DNA of 64,000 nt from Purshia tridentata. Its lineage: Eukaryota > Streptophyta > Magnoliopsida > Rosales > Rosaceae. The position numbers and the translations under genes were made by a program. Below, one piece after another: positions 1-11,754 of this stretch. The notes beneath the pieces are model-generated. The model made no database searches. It saw only the letters and a program-made list of their open reading frames with translations, and had not been told where the DNA came from. The stretch's first letter is position 1. Every line of letters begins with the position of its first letter. The stretch spans positions 54,769 through 118,768 of the forward strand of contig QANT01002239.1 in NCBI GenBank assembly GCA_003254885.1, in the 5' to 3' direction.

Positions 1-885
1 CTCTTTCACGCTGAATTCATCTTTTGAGTGATTAATTAACACACAAATCCATCTGAGACTGATGCTCAACATACTAAGTTATTAACGGTAAATTTTGATA
101 GCTCGATGGGGGTTTTAGTCAATATTTTTTTTTTGGGAGTCTATTTTTCATCACCACATAAAGTGATGGTGAGCAGCCGCGGTGAGAAAAATGAATCCTT
201 TCGTTTGTATGCGAGTGTAGTGTCTGTCAAATCAACTTCAATACCCTGTTTAGTTTTTTTTTTTTTGGGCCAGGAATACTCAGTTTAGTTTGGTCGGCAA
301 TAATTGTGGCAGACTTACCAAAAGAATATAGATATTTAAAGTAATAGTGTGGAATAGAATAGTGTTACATTTTTTATTTTGGGAGGGGGTTGGTCTGAGA
401 AGCACGCTGGGACCCATTCTTTTGAACCCCTTAAATTAAAGTTATTAAACCCTGCAAGGGTTCATAAAAATCTGACCTTTTTTTTTTTTCAGAAGATCCT
501 CCTAAATTTGAGCTTAAAATAATATTTAATATTTTACAACCGCTATCAACACAGTAACCCAGGCTTTTTGTCTAATTACTTGTCTTTTTCTGGATAAATA
601 ACTTTGATGTTGAATCTTAAGTTCTTAACCAAACCAAGCCTGGACTTTTTTTAGAGTTGCCCAATTTGGAATCCCACCATTTGTTGCATGTGCCTGAACC
701 GAAAAGGATTTGAGACAGAACCCCCAGCTCTGTGAAAAGTATATCTGCAACAAGAATAGGATGGCCAAAACAATCAAATAGACAAGTCAGTGGGCTTTTA
801 AATGGCAATGTTATGGAAATTTAGGCCTTGGACCGTAAATTAAAAAACCCCAAAATTAAACAAGTACGTGAGGTTTGTTGTATAT
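1..885. other. Intergenic, no gene recognised
   Basis: AT-rich sequence with several homopolymer T runs. The open frames are short, and none has a recognisable domain or a convincing splice partner. Confidence 0.6.
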
Positions 886-1257
886 GGAAAATGCTATCTG
901 TCTTCTCTTTTGTGTCTTCTTTCTTTTTTTGTTTATTTGACAATTTAATTTCACGATCGTAATCATTCAATATCAAGATCATCATTTATAGATTAACTCT
1001 GTAAAAAATTAACCAAATCATAAATTGTTTAGTCATCTAATTGTTATTAAATAACTAACGGTGAATTTAACTGTTACCAAAACCATCTATTTAGTTGATA
1101 ACAGTTAGATGACTAAACGATTTTTGATTTGGATAATTTTTTGTAGAGTTGATCTATAAATAATGATCTTGATATTGAACGGTTCCGATCGTGAGATTAA
1201 ATTGTCAAATGAACAAAAGAAGAGATATGACACAAAAGAGAAGGCACATAGCATTCC
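886..1257. repeat. Foldback MITE-like inverted repeat
   Basis: The left arm, starting near 886 with GGAAAATGCTAT, is matched over roughly 170 bases by the reverse complement of the right arm, which ends near 1257 with ATAGCATTCC. Matching blocks include CTTCTCTTTTGTGTC, GACAATTTAAT, CACGATCG, TTCAATATCAAGATCAT and GTTTAGTCATCTAA. Only a short spacer around 1060-1085 separates the arms. There is no coding capacity, so this is a non-autonomous foldback or Mutator-like MITE. I could not find a clear target-site duplication, so the exact ends are uncertain by several bases. Confidence 0.75.
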
Positions 1258-3236
1258 TCTTCTACATATATGGTCATCATCAACAATTAGGCATGTCAAT
1301 TATTGCAATCAAATAGCTGTCATGGTATGAAGCATGCCACATAGTAGTTAGTGCATGTCACAATGAAAAATGTGACACTCAAAATAAGGTTGTGGCCAAA
1401 TGGAACACCCAATGAGGCATAGATTTGATGGGAATTATTAATGCTAGCATATTTGATGTCAACAACTTTGATTATTCACAAACTATTTGTTTCCTAGATC
1501 TATAATTCAGTGGCTGTATGTTCCCCATTGCATATGGATCTTTTAAAACAATAAAAGGTGTGAACCATGTGAACATCTAATGAAAGAAAAGGGATATAAA
1601 CATATCAATATATCCATTCTTTCGAATTTAAAAAATGTCAAAAATTCTATTTAAGAAGAAAGAAGAAAATCTATAAAATCGAATAATAGAATGTGGCAAA
1701 CAGTCATTTACGGAAGGACAAAACCGTCATACAAGGGACTCCAGAGAAAAACTCGGGTAATACTACAGGGACAATACAGAGATTCCAACACTATCCGTAC
1801 ATGTCTTTCACGCATCCGAGATCTTGCGGCGAAAAATTCCACTCAATCTCTAAACTCGAACAATCTCTCTCCTTTCTCTCTCTCTCAAATCCCTATGTCG
1901 ATCTGTGTCCACGATTCTTGGGGTTCTAAACGAATTGCCCCTGGAAAGAACACCCCTCATTTTTGGCGAAAATAACGGAAACGCCCTTGTTTTAATGATC
2001 TGACGAAGATACCCCTGATGAGTGATGGGTCCCCACATTCATGGCATCTCAGTTCTTTTCTTTGTGTCTCCCTATCACAACTCCCAAGAATATGATTTTC
2101 TGAGAAGTGAGAGCAAAGCATCTACTTTCCAGTTTCCACCGGCTTTTTCGAGAAAGTTAGTCAAAACTCTGCTCCAACATTTACCATAATTGTCCTTTTA
2201 TGGGATAAAAACTACGCAATTTTCTGCTCCAATCCACTCTCACATTCATTTTCATCACCAATCCTGCTCTCTTTGTAATTGTACCACAAAAATTCTTAAA
2301 AATCAATTAAGAAATAATAACTTACAATTAATTTGCAACCACAAGTTATTAAAGCAGAATATTGGTCTTAATCTTTTTGACAAAACATGAACAAAAATAT
2401 TACCTGCTTGCTCCCTTGTATTATTTATATCTTCTCTGTTCCATTTTCACAATTGCCTAAATCTGTGTGCATTGCATAAAACAACACCATTTACGTTAGC
2501 CAGACCCAAAATTGATATCAGGTACCATGTATTGTTGTGCAAGGATAAAAAAATGGGCTGGATTCATTACACACTTTGAGGAGTGTCTCTGTGAAATTTT
2601 CCAGTCACCATGCAAGGTTTTAGAGGTCATGTCTGTCATTTGCAATGTATTTATTTATATAATATTGAGAAAAGCTAATTGGTAGGTATAGGATTTTATT
2701 CCCTTGATTTAATGGTCACTTAAGGTATAGGACAACTAAGCAATATATGATGTTGAAGTTTGATGGACACAAAAGTCATTATAAGGTGAACTACACATTT
2801 TACAAACTTGGTTGGGTACACTATGCAATGCAAATCATTTGATTGGCTTCTACTCACAACATTTCCATTTGATCATTCATGTATATATATGGTCTTCTAA
2901 TAATACAAAGTTGCTTGGCAATGGTTAGGATTGTGCCCTCCACTCAATGGACCTCTCAAGGTAATGAGAGGCTGAGTTGGGGCTGAAGCCACCAAAACTT
3001 GTCTTCTAAGTAGAGGCTTTGGTTTGGGCTGATCTCAGTTGTTACTAGTGCTTTCAATTTTGTCAGCTTATTTGATATTCATCCAGAAATAAATAGATCT
3101 AATTTTTTATTAAGAGTGAGGCAAAGGCCCAATAACACGCACAAAAAAGAAGAAGGATAAAAGCTCAAGAATCAAAGCCCCAAATCCAGGCCCAAATATA
3201 TAATAACAAAATATTATGGAAAAAAGCATATTTCTG
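1258..3236. other. Intergenic, no gene recognised
   Basis: Apart from the short open frames around 1690-2040 there is little coding signal. Those frames overlap on both strands, match no family I know and lack splice partners. A CT-rich patch near 1865-1890 could be an untranslated leader, but nothing downstream looks like a coding exon. No RNA gene is seen before the tRNA. Confidence 0.5.
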
Positions 3237-3260
3237 CGCTAGAAGGAGGGGTCGAACCTC

Positions 3261-3293
<33 letters not shown>

Positions 3294-3310
3294 AACTGAG
3301 CTATTCCAGC
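3237..3310 (-). tRNA. tRNA-Asn (anticodon GTT)
   Basis: Read on the minus strand, a 74-nt cloverleaf begins GCTGGAA. It has a D-arm (TAGCTCAGTTGGTTAGAGC), an anticodon stem TGTGG/CCACA enclosing loop CTGTTAA (anticodon GTT), and a T-arm with GGTTCGACCC. The 3' acceptor strand is TTCTAGC with discriminator G. There is no intron. It looks like an intact nuclear tRNA-Asn gene standing alone between intergenic sequences. Confidence 0.95.
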
Positions 3311-4003
3311 TTCTTGTTTATGAAGTCTTCAAATTAGAAATTAAATAGCACCTCAAAGTTACATGGGCTCTCCTCAGTTGCTTAGTGCTTACATTATTGG
3401 TGATTCAACCAGTCCTCATTAATGTTTTATTTTTTAAATGGAGGATGGGTGGTACAGATTCAAGCCTATCAAACATTGTAAAGAAAAACATTATTAGACT
3501 AGTAGCTAATTCTATTTTTTTAACTTATAGTATTTAAGTGATTCTTTTCAGTTTTCATTATAAAAAAAGGGATTCATGATCACTTGTTTTGTCAAAATTT
3601 TAGTTTTATTAATGTAGTGGTGTTGTGTCTTAAAGATGTATTTTTTACAATGAAGTGAAAGTATTGATATATAATGATAAAATACGTGATATACTGACGT
3701 GGTATATTGAATTCACTCAAATTATAATATATTTACAAACATTAATATTCATATCGTAAATGATAAAATTATATATATATATATATATTATAGTTTGAAT
3801 GAATTCATAACACATAATGTTATAGTTTCACACAATACATTATTTTACAATATAAAAACTTTACCGTAAATAGTAGTTAAGTATTTTTGCAAGTGACGCA
3901 AAGGATGCTTTGGTAATTTTGACGTCAAGGTACATTATACCGTGGACTGTTACACTACTGTTGAAGAAAAATTTGATAAATTATTATATTAATAATTTAT
4001 ATT
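3311..4003. other. Intergenic, AT-rich
   Basis: AT-rich sequence with an (AT)n run near 3768-3789. No open frame or RNA gene is recognised. Confidence 0.6.
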
Positions 4004-5781
4004 TGTTGCCCAACATAATCTCACTCTACTCATTTTATGAATATAGTTTTATTATTTAGGGTACGACCCATTCAAGATGGAGTGGATCTCTTAATTACAA
4101 CTCTTGGTACAAGGTATAAGAGAAGACCCTTTGATTCCAATTATGACGAAACTGAAATCATTTACTGAGATGTGTGAGTGTTTAGATTTGGGATCCCCAA
4201 TAAGTGAATGACTCATTGAAAAATTGGAATTGATTTGAGTAATTGTTTGGTGAATTTGGTTGAGTTGAACCAGGGATTCGATTTGGGATGCGGTTGTATT
4301 TAGATTTGGTTTCTAGATTACCTACGTACCCATTGTGGGATCAAACTACACGTAGTTCCAGGCTTTTGGGAATTAAATAGGTGAATGACCTATTTAAATG
4401 ATTTTGGTAATTTGGGTAGGGTTATAGAGCCCTTAGATTTGATTTGAGAAATTAATTCGGGACTTTGTATATGGAATTAAATTCTGGAGAGTTTGGATGG
4501 ATTTGATTTGGTTGCGCTCGCACCTAAATTTAAATATAGGCTGCCTACATACCCTCGACGGGATCAAACCGAATGTAGTTCGTTAATGAATTTGAATGGT
4601 TGGCTTTGTGCCATTTTGGGGAATTGGTTTTGTACCAACTAAAAGAGTGGTTTTGTACCATTTGAGAGAACGAATTTGAAATTTGAAATTTGGATTTGAA
4701 GGAATGTGCCCATTAATATTTTAGTGTCATTTATTTATTAAATAACACGTTTATTTTTTTATAATAGGCGAACATATATTTGGTTTTGTGCCCACTAAAT
4801 ATTTTGTATCAATTATTTGTTAATTGACACATTTCATATTTTAATGGGCAAAATAAATTTAGGAGATATCTTTAGACTTTGTATCAACATTTTGCTAATC
4901 AGCAATTATTTGTTAATGGGTATGTTATTTTGAGGACAAGCCCAATTAACTTTTGCTTAGATTCACACCAATAAAAGAATGGTTAATTGGTGGATTGTTT
5001 TTTTTTTTTTGAGAGGATACGGGCTTGAGACTTTGTTTGGGCTGCAGCCATTTTCTTTCTCTTTTGTAGGTTAAGCCCTTGCATATGTATAGATCTTTTC
5101 TTCTTGCTTGCACCTCCCTCAAAGTTAGACTTAGTTTTCATGCTGGATATTACCCAACAAGGACCAGGAAGATGGGATGAAGGCCTCACGTACAGAATTT
5201 GGCATGAATTCATGCAGCAACAATTCCATTTGAAAGGAAAACCTGGGAGTTATCACATTGCTGCCAACCTTGCAGTTTTGCATGTACAGGACTTCATTCT
5301 TTTTCTTTTTTTTTTACTTGTATTGCCGTACAACAATAGCCAACATCATTTGGCTTTCTTTATTTATAATTTTTCCTTTGCTGCGTGAGACTTGGTGCAG
5401 CAAACTTTGCAAGGCAAAATATTAGGGAGTTGGCTGGCAACAGTCGTACTAAAATCGGCTGGGCTTTGAGCATGATATTTTTTGTTGATGCTCTTGGGCA
5501 TCGCCTCTTTTGTTGATGCATTCGGGCATTATTTGGGTGGTGGCTTAGACCATCTTTTTGATGTCTGTAGCCACCACTTGGGATTCAGTCGAATATAGTT
5601 TTTATGGTTTCAGCCGAAACCATTTTTTTGTGGTGTCACGCGGGCACCGATTTGGATTGTAGTGACCGCAGTCACTACCAAAGATAGCATCATGCTATTG
5701 AGTTCATTAATGGACTGAGTGATCAATGAAGAGAGATGCCATCTCTTAAAGGATTTGGCACTACTGTACAGAAGCTGTACA
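4004..5781. repeat. Dense array of short hairpins
   Basis: Dozens of short palindromes with small loops follow one another. Examples are TTAAATAGGT/ACCTATTTAA (4373-4397), three in series with loop TTTGT (4601-4613, 4624-4638, 4648-4660), a stem of about 10 bp at 4724-4748, TTGCT/AGCAA (4892-4905), a 14-bp palindrome at 5202-5215, GATGC/GCATC (5487-5502), a 9-bp repeat at 5537-5545/5569-5577, an 8-bp stem at 5604-5623, an 8-bp stem at 5659-5678, AGAGAT/ATCTCT (5732-5746) and TGTACA/TGTACA (5765-5781). The stems differ from one another, so this is not a simple tandem repeat. Density is lower from about 5000 to 5480. Confidence 0.7.
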
Positions 5782-6123
5782 CGTACTTTCTCTTTTCCTT
5801 TAGTCTTTCGGTTCTATCTTTTTCTTTTTCTATCTGGAACCCTCTCCTTTCCTCTGCAGCCTTTCGGTGTTTATTCCCCTCTCCCTTTCTGAACCTCTCA
5901 TGCTCTATTTATAGAGACCACCAGAGGTCTAAGAAGATGAGGATGTGATCACCCAAAATTTAAATTTAAATGGTGATCACACTTAGAGATAAAATATTAT
6001 GATAAGATTTTCTCTATCTTTATCATTTATCTCATCTATTTAGGAGTTTAAGTTCATTTGAACACTTCAATATGGGGCTGTATTTTTATTTTCTTCTTTT
6101 TTTGAATTTTTACGGTTCAACAA
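4004..6123. mobile_element. LTR-like element (possible solo LTR or LARD)
   Basis: This stretch begins TGTTG (4004) and ends CAACA (6119-6123), the usual plant LTR-type termini. It contains a TATA-like CTATTTATAG near 5901-5911 after a pyrimidine-rich stretch, and no credible coding region. Two copies of a motif of the form CTAC(G/A)T-ACCC...GGGATCAAAC...A(C/T)GTAG lie at 4322-4355 and 4545-4578. The interior is unusually rich in short palindromes (separate entry). I see no matching 5-bp flanking duplication, no primer-binding site and no polyprotein. The call therefore rests on termini and texture and may be wrong in its limits. It could instead be an old fragment of a larger retroelement. 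Confidence 0.35.
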
Positions 6124-7260
6124 CTACGTATCTGGTACGCTGACTGATCTCTGATTCGATGGTCATTTTTATATTGGCAGAAGAAACAAAAACAGACGAA
6201 ACTGAAACTCGTGGGACCTACCCGAATCTAAAATTTATTATTGGCCAATAGACGCCCTCCGCGTCAGAAGAATCATTCCTGCCTCTGCGGGCCCTCCATC
6301 TTTATCTCAATGTGAGGCCTGAATCAATGACGTAATGTAAAAATCTCGCCATTCACTGCGGGTGAGTACACCTGAAGATATTTACATATATCATCAACCT
6401 TAACGTTTTATATCATTTTAGGCAAGACTATCATTTTTTTGTTGCATAGCAATTTAGCATAATGATACTTTCTTTCTTTTCACAATAATAACACATTTTG
6501 GAGTCCTTAAGATGAGATGTTGAACTCTGCAATCCGATTTTTGAATCCTTTCCAAAATTATTAAATCCATTTTTTGACTTTTTTAAACAAGTTTTCTATA
6601 GGAGGCTATTGAATTAGGAAATTATAACCAAACAGATGCAAGCACCTCTTATTTGAAAATTTATACCTTCATATCAAATGCTGCAAATGCACCATACATA
6701 GAAAGTGATTAATGATTTGAACATTAGCTAGGTAGACCTTAACTCACATAAGAAATTCATACATATTCATTATTCAAATGAATTTTGATTTCAGCTTTTT
6801 TATATTTTAATAGGTTTGCGAATTAAAAAAAAAGGATTCAAAATATTTTGAGTGTGTGAAAAATGACATTAAAGAAGCAGAAAGCAAAACAAATTTAATA
6901 GGAAATCTAAAATATAATTTGATTACATATGTGCAATATGGCCACATCATATGCTCAAGTAGTCAATTAGTGAGGCTGTCGTTATACGTTGAGAGGCTAA
7001 GAGGCTGTTGAGGCTGTTTCATGCGTCTCAACCATATTTTGGCGTTATGGCATATGTTGACTACATAAATCATAATGCATCACCTTGATTTGGTACTTTA
7101 ATTAACTAAATTAATTAGTGAGAGAAAAATGTATAAATGATTTATAAATAAAAAACTAAAATGGTTTCAATTTCACTTCTTATTATCATATTCTTTTCTT
7201 ATCTCTTTGTCCTTGTCTCATAGATTTTCTCTCTTACTTTACAACCAAAAAACAAAAGAA
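6124..7260. other. Intergenic, upstream of GT61 array
   Basis: No coding region is recognised. A CCAAT-type sequence (TTGGCCAATAG near 6243) and a GC-rich patch at about 6250-6300 look promoter-like but are far from the next start codon. Confidence 0.5.
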
Positions 7261-7270
7261 TATATAAAAG
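7261..7270 (+). promoter_or_regulatory. TATA box of the first GT61 gene
   Basis: TATATAAAAG lies about 270 bp upstream of the ATG at 7533. This would give a leader of roughly 240 nt. Position and match to the plant TATA consensus support it; the start of transcription is inferred. Confidence 0.5.
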
Positions 7271-7532
7271 GTTAGCAAACAGACCCTTAACTAATATGAA
7301 ACTCGGCATTAGGGAGGCCAAAAAGAATCCCAGCAGCAGTTGCCTCCCATCCTCTCAATCTTTCTTTGTCTTGCATTCGTGAGAGATTAAGTGATGAGTA
7401 AAGAAAGCTGACCTTGGTCCTAATTGCAAGAACAAGATCACCAAATTCTTAGACTACTTCATAATTCTCTGTTTTTTCAAGAAAGTTCGATCGGATTCAG
7501 AGGAAAAGAGGAAGGAAGAAAATCGTAACATT

Positions 7533-9075
7533 ATGAACAAGAGAGATTCAATACCAGTAGTCATTTTTTGGCTGGCGCTTTTGGTCTTCTTCTTTGTTTT
7601 CCAGATCAATTTCGTCTCATCCAAATTGAGGTTCAACTTCCAACTCAGTGCTACTACTACTCATTCACTCACAACCACTCCAGGTATGCCAATCAACCCC
7701 CTCTTACAATTCTTTAATTTTCTTGAAATAATTTCATGATTGGGAGGACCATCATTCCATTTGTTACATATTTCATTCACTGTTTCAGTACCATCTTTAA
7801 AACCCAATGCGATTCATGGTTGCAGTCAGATTCAACTCAACTAGCGGGCACGACCCGACCCATTCCAGACCATTGCAATCCCCTCTATTTACAAAGATCC
7901 AATGCACCCGTTCTCACAAGCACTACGATTTCTGCTTCATCAACGGTCCAGCCGTTCTTGACGCCAACACCTCCACATTCTTCGTAAAGGGATCAGGCGG
8001 CCCAACCTTGGTGGAAAAAATAAAGCCCTACCCTCGAAAACACGAGAATTCTACAATGGCGGGAATCAAAGAGCTCACACTCAGCTCAGGCCCACCAGGC
8101 CCACAATGCCAGTTCCAACACAATGCCCCTGCTCTTGTATTCAGTGCGGGCGGGTACACCGGAAACTTTTTCCATGATTTCAATGATGGGTTCATCCCCC
8201 TCTACATCATGACCCACTCGATCTTTCACAATCAAGAGCCCATCCTCGTGATATCCAAAGCACGTGACTGGTGGGTTCGTAGGTATGCAGATTTACTGCA
8301 CTGTTTTAGCAAGCACCCGATCATATACCTTGACAATGATAATGCCACTCACTGCTTTCCTTCTGCCAGTGTGGGCCTTATTTCTCATGGGTTTATGACC
8401 ATAAACCCAAAATTATTACCCAACCCAAAAACATTGACCCATTTCCATTACGTCCTAGACAAAGCCTATGGCAAAAACCACAACCACCACCAATACCACG
8501 GTGGCCGCCAGCACAGTTTTGGGTCTTCCAACCCTCGGCCGCGCCTGGTCTTGATCAGTCGAACCATTGGGGTCGGTCGGGCGATATTGAACCAAGACGA
8601 GGTGAAGCAAGCGGCGGAGAATGTGGGTTTTGAAGTGATTGTTTTTGTGCCATCATCTAGGACCGACATGCACGTAGCTTATGAGGTGATTAGCAAGAGC
8701 CATGCAATGGTGGGTGTGCATGGCGCGGCGCTTACCCACTTTTTGTTTCTCCGGCCAGGCGCGGTGTTGATGCAGGTTGTGCCGCTAGGGACCAATTGGC
8801 TATCAAAGGTGTGCTATGAAGAGCCGGCTAGGGCAATGGGGTTGGACTACATTGTCTATAAGATTAATGAAGAGGAGAGCAGCTTGGTAGACAAGTATGG
8901 CAAGGATGACATTGTGGTCAAGGACCCTCTGGCTAAAATAGGGCCCACTTGGTCAATGGAGGTTATGAAGATTTATCTCAAGGACCAAAATGTGAGGTTG
9001 GATTTGGAGAGGTTTACTTGGTATTTGAAGGCCGCTTATGACAAGGCCAAGATATTCATGGACAGAGAAGGATAG
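7533..9075 (+). CDS. GT61 family glycosyltransferase, array copy 1
   Basis: Exons 7533-7683 and 7826-9075 (CAG|GT donor, TGCAG acceptor, phase 1) encode about 466 residues. Exon 1 gives a short cytosolic tail and a hydrophobic signal anchor, so the product is probably a type II Golgi protein. Exon 2 carries the DUF563/GT61 domain, with GYTGNFFHDFNDG near residue 160 and VGVHGAALTH near residue 346, both hallmarks of plant GT61 enzymes. Members of this clade include xylan arabinosyl- and xylosyltransferases (XAT, XYXT1, MUCI21). The exact donor sugar and acceptor cannot be told from sequence. A His-rich stretch (about 8478-8504) sits in the loop that varies between copies. The ATG at 7807 is intronic and is not the start. 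Confidence 0.9.
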
Positions 9076-10000
9076 GCTTTTAATTTCGAATAATGAATTA
9101 GAAATTATGGTTCAAGAAATGATTTTACAGTTATTGATTGGATGAATTCAAAATTAATTGTTTAGAACACAGAATTCATAATGACCTTGATCACATGTGA
9201 TTTTTGATTTTTGTTTTAATTAACAAGATATGTGAGATATGAGAATTGAGATGGACGGAAGAGGTGCAATGTAATACAATATTGATTATTGCAAGTTTAA
9301 ATTATTCAAATTCTATTAATTTTAACTTTAATTTTTTTCTTGCTCAGCCATTAAATGATTAAGATATGTAATTGATTCGATCAATTAATAGCCATTTTGT
9401 ACAGCCAAGCAATTAAACAAAGAGCAGGGAGATGATGACAGGTGGCGCTACCGACCTCTAGGATATAACTGATACAACGCATAATATTCAAGAAGATTAA
9501 AAAAGTAAAATTAAAGATTTCTCATTAATTATAAGAATCTGATCGGATAGTGGTTAAAGAAAATGACTTTAATTTTAAAGTTAATTTCTTGAAGTCCAAG
9601 TAATGAAGATCTCGATCATATATTCCAATTTCCTTCCATGGAAAAAAAAAAAAAAAAAAGTTGTCAAAAATCATTAGCATAAGATGTCGCCCTTCCTTCA
9701 AGTCACCAGGTCCCTAGCAATAGTCACTTTTTTTTTCCAGTGGAAAACGTGTTTACGTATGCGATCAACTGTGGCCTCATCTTTTCTTTTTTTATGGATC
9801 GATCTCTGTCCAAAGTTGTTCGCATTAATCTTGTCCTACACTTCGATCAACAGTAGTCCAGGACTAATTCTAGCCCCTCTCTCTCTCTCTGTGGAAATTT
9901 TGTTCTAAAAGCAGATTCAAATACATAAAATAATATTCCAGTTGTCCCAAGAAATAGTACACCCCAAGATTGTGAGAGCCACCCTCCATCTTCTTCTTCT
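9076..10000. other. Intergenic between GT61 copies 1 and 2
   Basis: 3' flank of copy 1 and promoter of copy 2. It contains a poly-A run (about 9642-9659) and a short CT run near 9878. No extra gene is seen. Confidence 0.6.
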
Positions 10001-10020
10001 CTATATAGACTATATATATA
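10001..10020 (+). promoter_or_regulatory. TATA region of the second GT61 gene
   Basis: CTATATAG followed by a TA run lies about 100-120 bp upstream of the ATG at 10122, after a pyrimidine-rich stretch. The spacing suits a plant core promoter. Confidence 0.45.
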
Positions 10021-10121
10021 TTATCTTCATGATCGAGTACATGAGAGATCAATGCGATCCAATACTGGAAGTGGTCATATCATCAATTCATCATATCACT
10101 TATTATTAATTAATTAGGGAG

Positions 10122-11754
10122 ATGAAGAAGAAGGTTTCAAGGGTTGCGCTGGTGGGGGTGGCACTACCAGTAGCTTTGTGCTTGTTCTTCATCGTTTTCC
10201 AGTTCACTGTCTCGTCAACCTCTACATTTCTCAATGCAAACACTCGTCAAGGTATGAAATATCAAATATGCCCCTCTTCCTTTTTTATTTTTTCATCAGA
10301 CCCAATTAACTTCTGTGTTCATTTGCATATATGTCGCCAACTAATTACATTAATTGTGTAATTTATTTTCCGTCAACATTTTAGTTGGTCCACTACTACT
10401 ACCTAGCTAACTATATATAATATTAATATCTGCATTTGGTCACTACAATTATTCTCTTTCTTTATTTCCATAATATAATTATTATATCTTTATTTCAGAA
10501 AGAAGACGTGAGAAAATGAAGTTGATTAGTAAATCGGAGCTATTCTCTCCGAAATTTTTACAGCTTCCTGTGGAAAGCTCAATAAAATGTGATCGTACTT
10601 CTCAACGTTACGATCTCTGCTCAATCAACAGCCCAACTGTTTTGGACCCATCCATATCCACATTTTTCACTACGAGCTCGCCCCAACCCCTATTGGTAGA
10701 AAGAGTTCGGCCCTACCCTCGAAAATTCGAAGACCTCATAATGGCTCAAATCAAGGACCTCAAACTCACTTCCGGCCCACACAGCCTAATGTGTAAAGTC
10801 CAACACAATGTCCCGGCCCTAGTATTCAGTGCTGGCGGGTACACCGGAAACTTCTTCCACGATTTCAATGATGGATTCATCCCCCTCTTTATCACCGTCA
10901 ACACCATCCTTCTCGATCAAGACTTTGTGATCGTGGTTTCCGAAGCTCCTGATTGGTGGCCTAGTAAGTATGCACATTTACTACACATGTTCACCAAGCA
11001 CCCTATCATTACCCTTGGAAATGATACCGCCACCCATTGTTTCCCTTCTGCCAATATAGGCCTCATATCACATGGTTTCATGACTATAAATCAAACATTA
11101 ATGCCCAATTCCAAAACGTTCATGCATTTTCGTGGGCTCCTTGGAAAAGCCTATAGCCAACAAGCCCAACACAAATCCTTCAATATCTCTTGGGGTCTTG
11201 ACCGAACAAAATCTCGGCCACGCCTTGTTCTAGCCAGCCGCAAAAATGCCACTGGACGCATGATCATGAACCAGGCCCAATTGATTCGGTTGATAAAGAA
11301 AGTGGGTTTTGATGTAATAGTGTTTGAGCCCACCACCCACACCTCTTTGCATGAATCTTATGCATTGCTCAATTCAAGCCATGCTATGGTTGGGGTTCAC
11401 GGTGCTGCACTCACACACTCCTTGTTCCTCCGGCCAGGCTCAGTGTTTGTGCAGGTGGTTCCGATCGGGGTGGAGTGGGCCGCCAATGCTTTTTTCGGGA
11501 GGGTGGCAAGAGGGTTGAATTTGGAGTATTTTGAGTATAAGATTGGAATGGAAGAGAGTAGCTTGGTGGACAAGTATGGGAATGATAGTTTGTTGGTAAG
11601 GAACCCATTTGCTCTTCAGAAGAAAGGTTGGCCCACTAAGGTTATGGACATTTATTTGAAGGAACAAAATGTCAAACTTGATTTGGTCAAATTTAGGGGA
11701 TGTTTGAAGAAAGCTTATAAGAAGGCTAGGAAATTCATGGACAGGGATGGTTAG
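10122..11754 (+). CDS. GT61 family glycosyltransferase, array copy 2
   Basis: Exons 10122-10251 and 10499-11754 (phase-1 GT-AG intron) encode about 461 residues. Exon 1 starts MKKKVSRVAL and supplies the hydrophobic signal anchor. Exon 2 has the same GT61 landmarks as copy 1: GYTGNFFHDFNDG, HCFPSANIGLISHGFMTIN, VGVHGAALTH and the C-terminal MDIYLKEQNVKLDL block. It is closer to copy 3 than to copy 1, for example in the shared segment ESSI-CDRT---YDLCSIN. A Golgi-resident transferase acting on xylan or a similar cell-wall polymer is inferred from the family. The key motifs are intact and I see no frameshift. Confidence 0.9.

Noticed and set aside
1691-2038. Overlapping frames on both strands near 1.7-2.0 kb
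   Set aside because: Low-complexity composition, no recognisable domain and no splice partners.
5104-5388. 94-codon frame inside the LTR-like element
   Set aside because: No similarity to gag, pol or any known family, and the surrounding hairpin-rich DNA does not look coding.
7807-7825. ATG at 7807 as the start of GT61 copy 1
   Set aside because: It lies in the intron. The exon at 7533 supplies the membrane anchor found in the same position in the other two copies.
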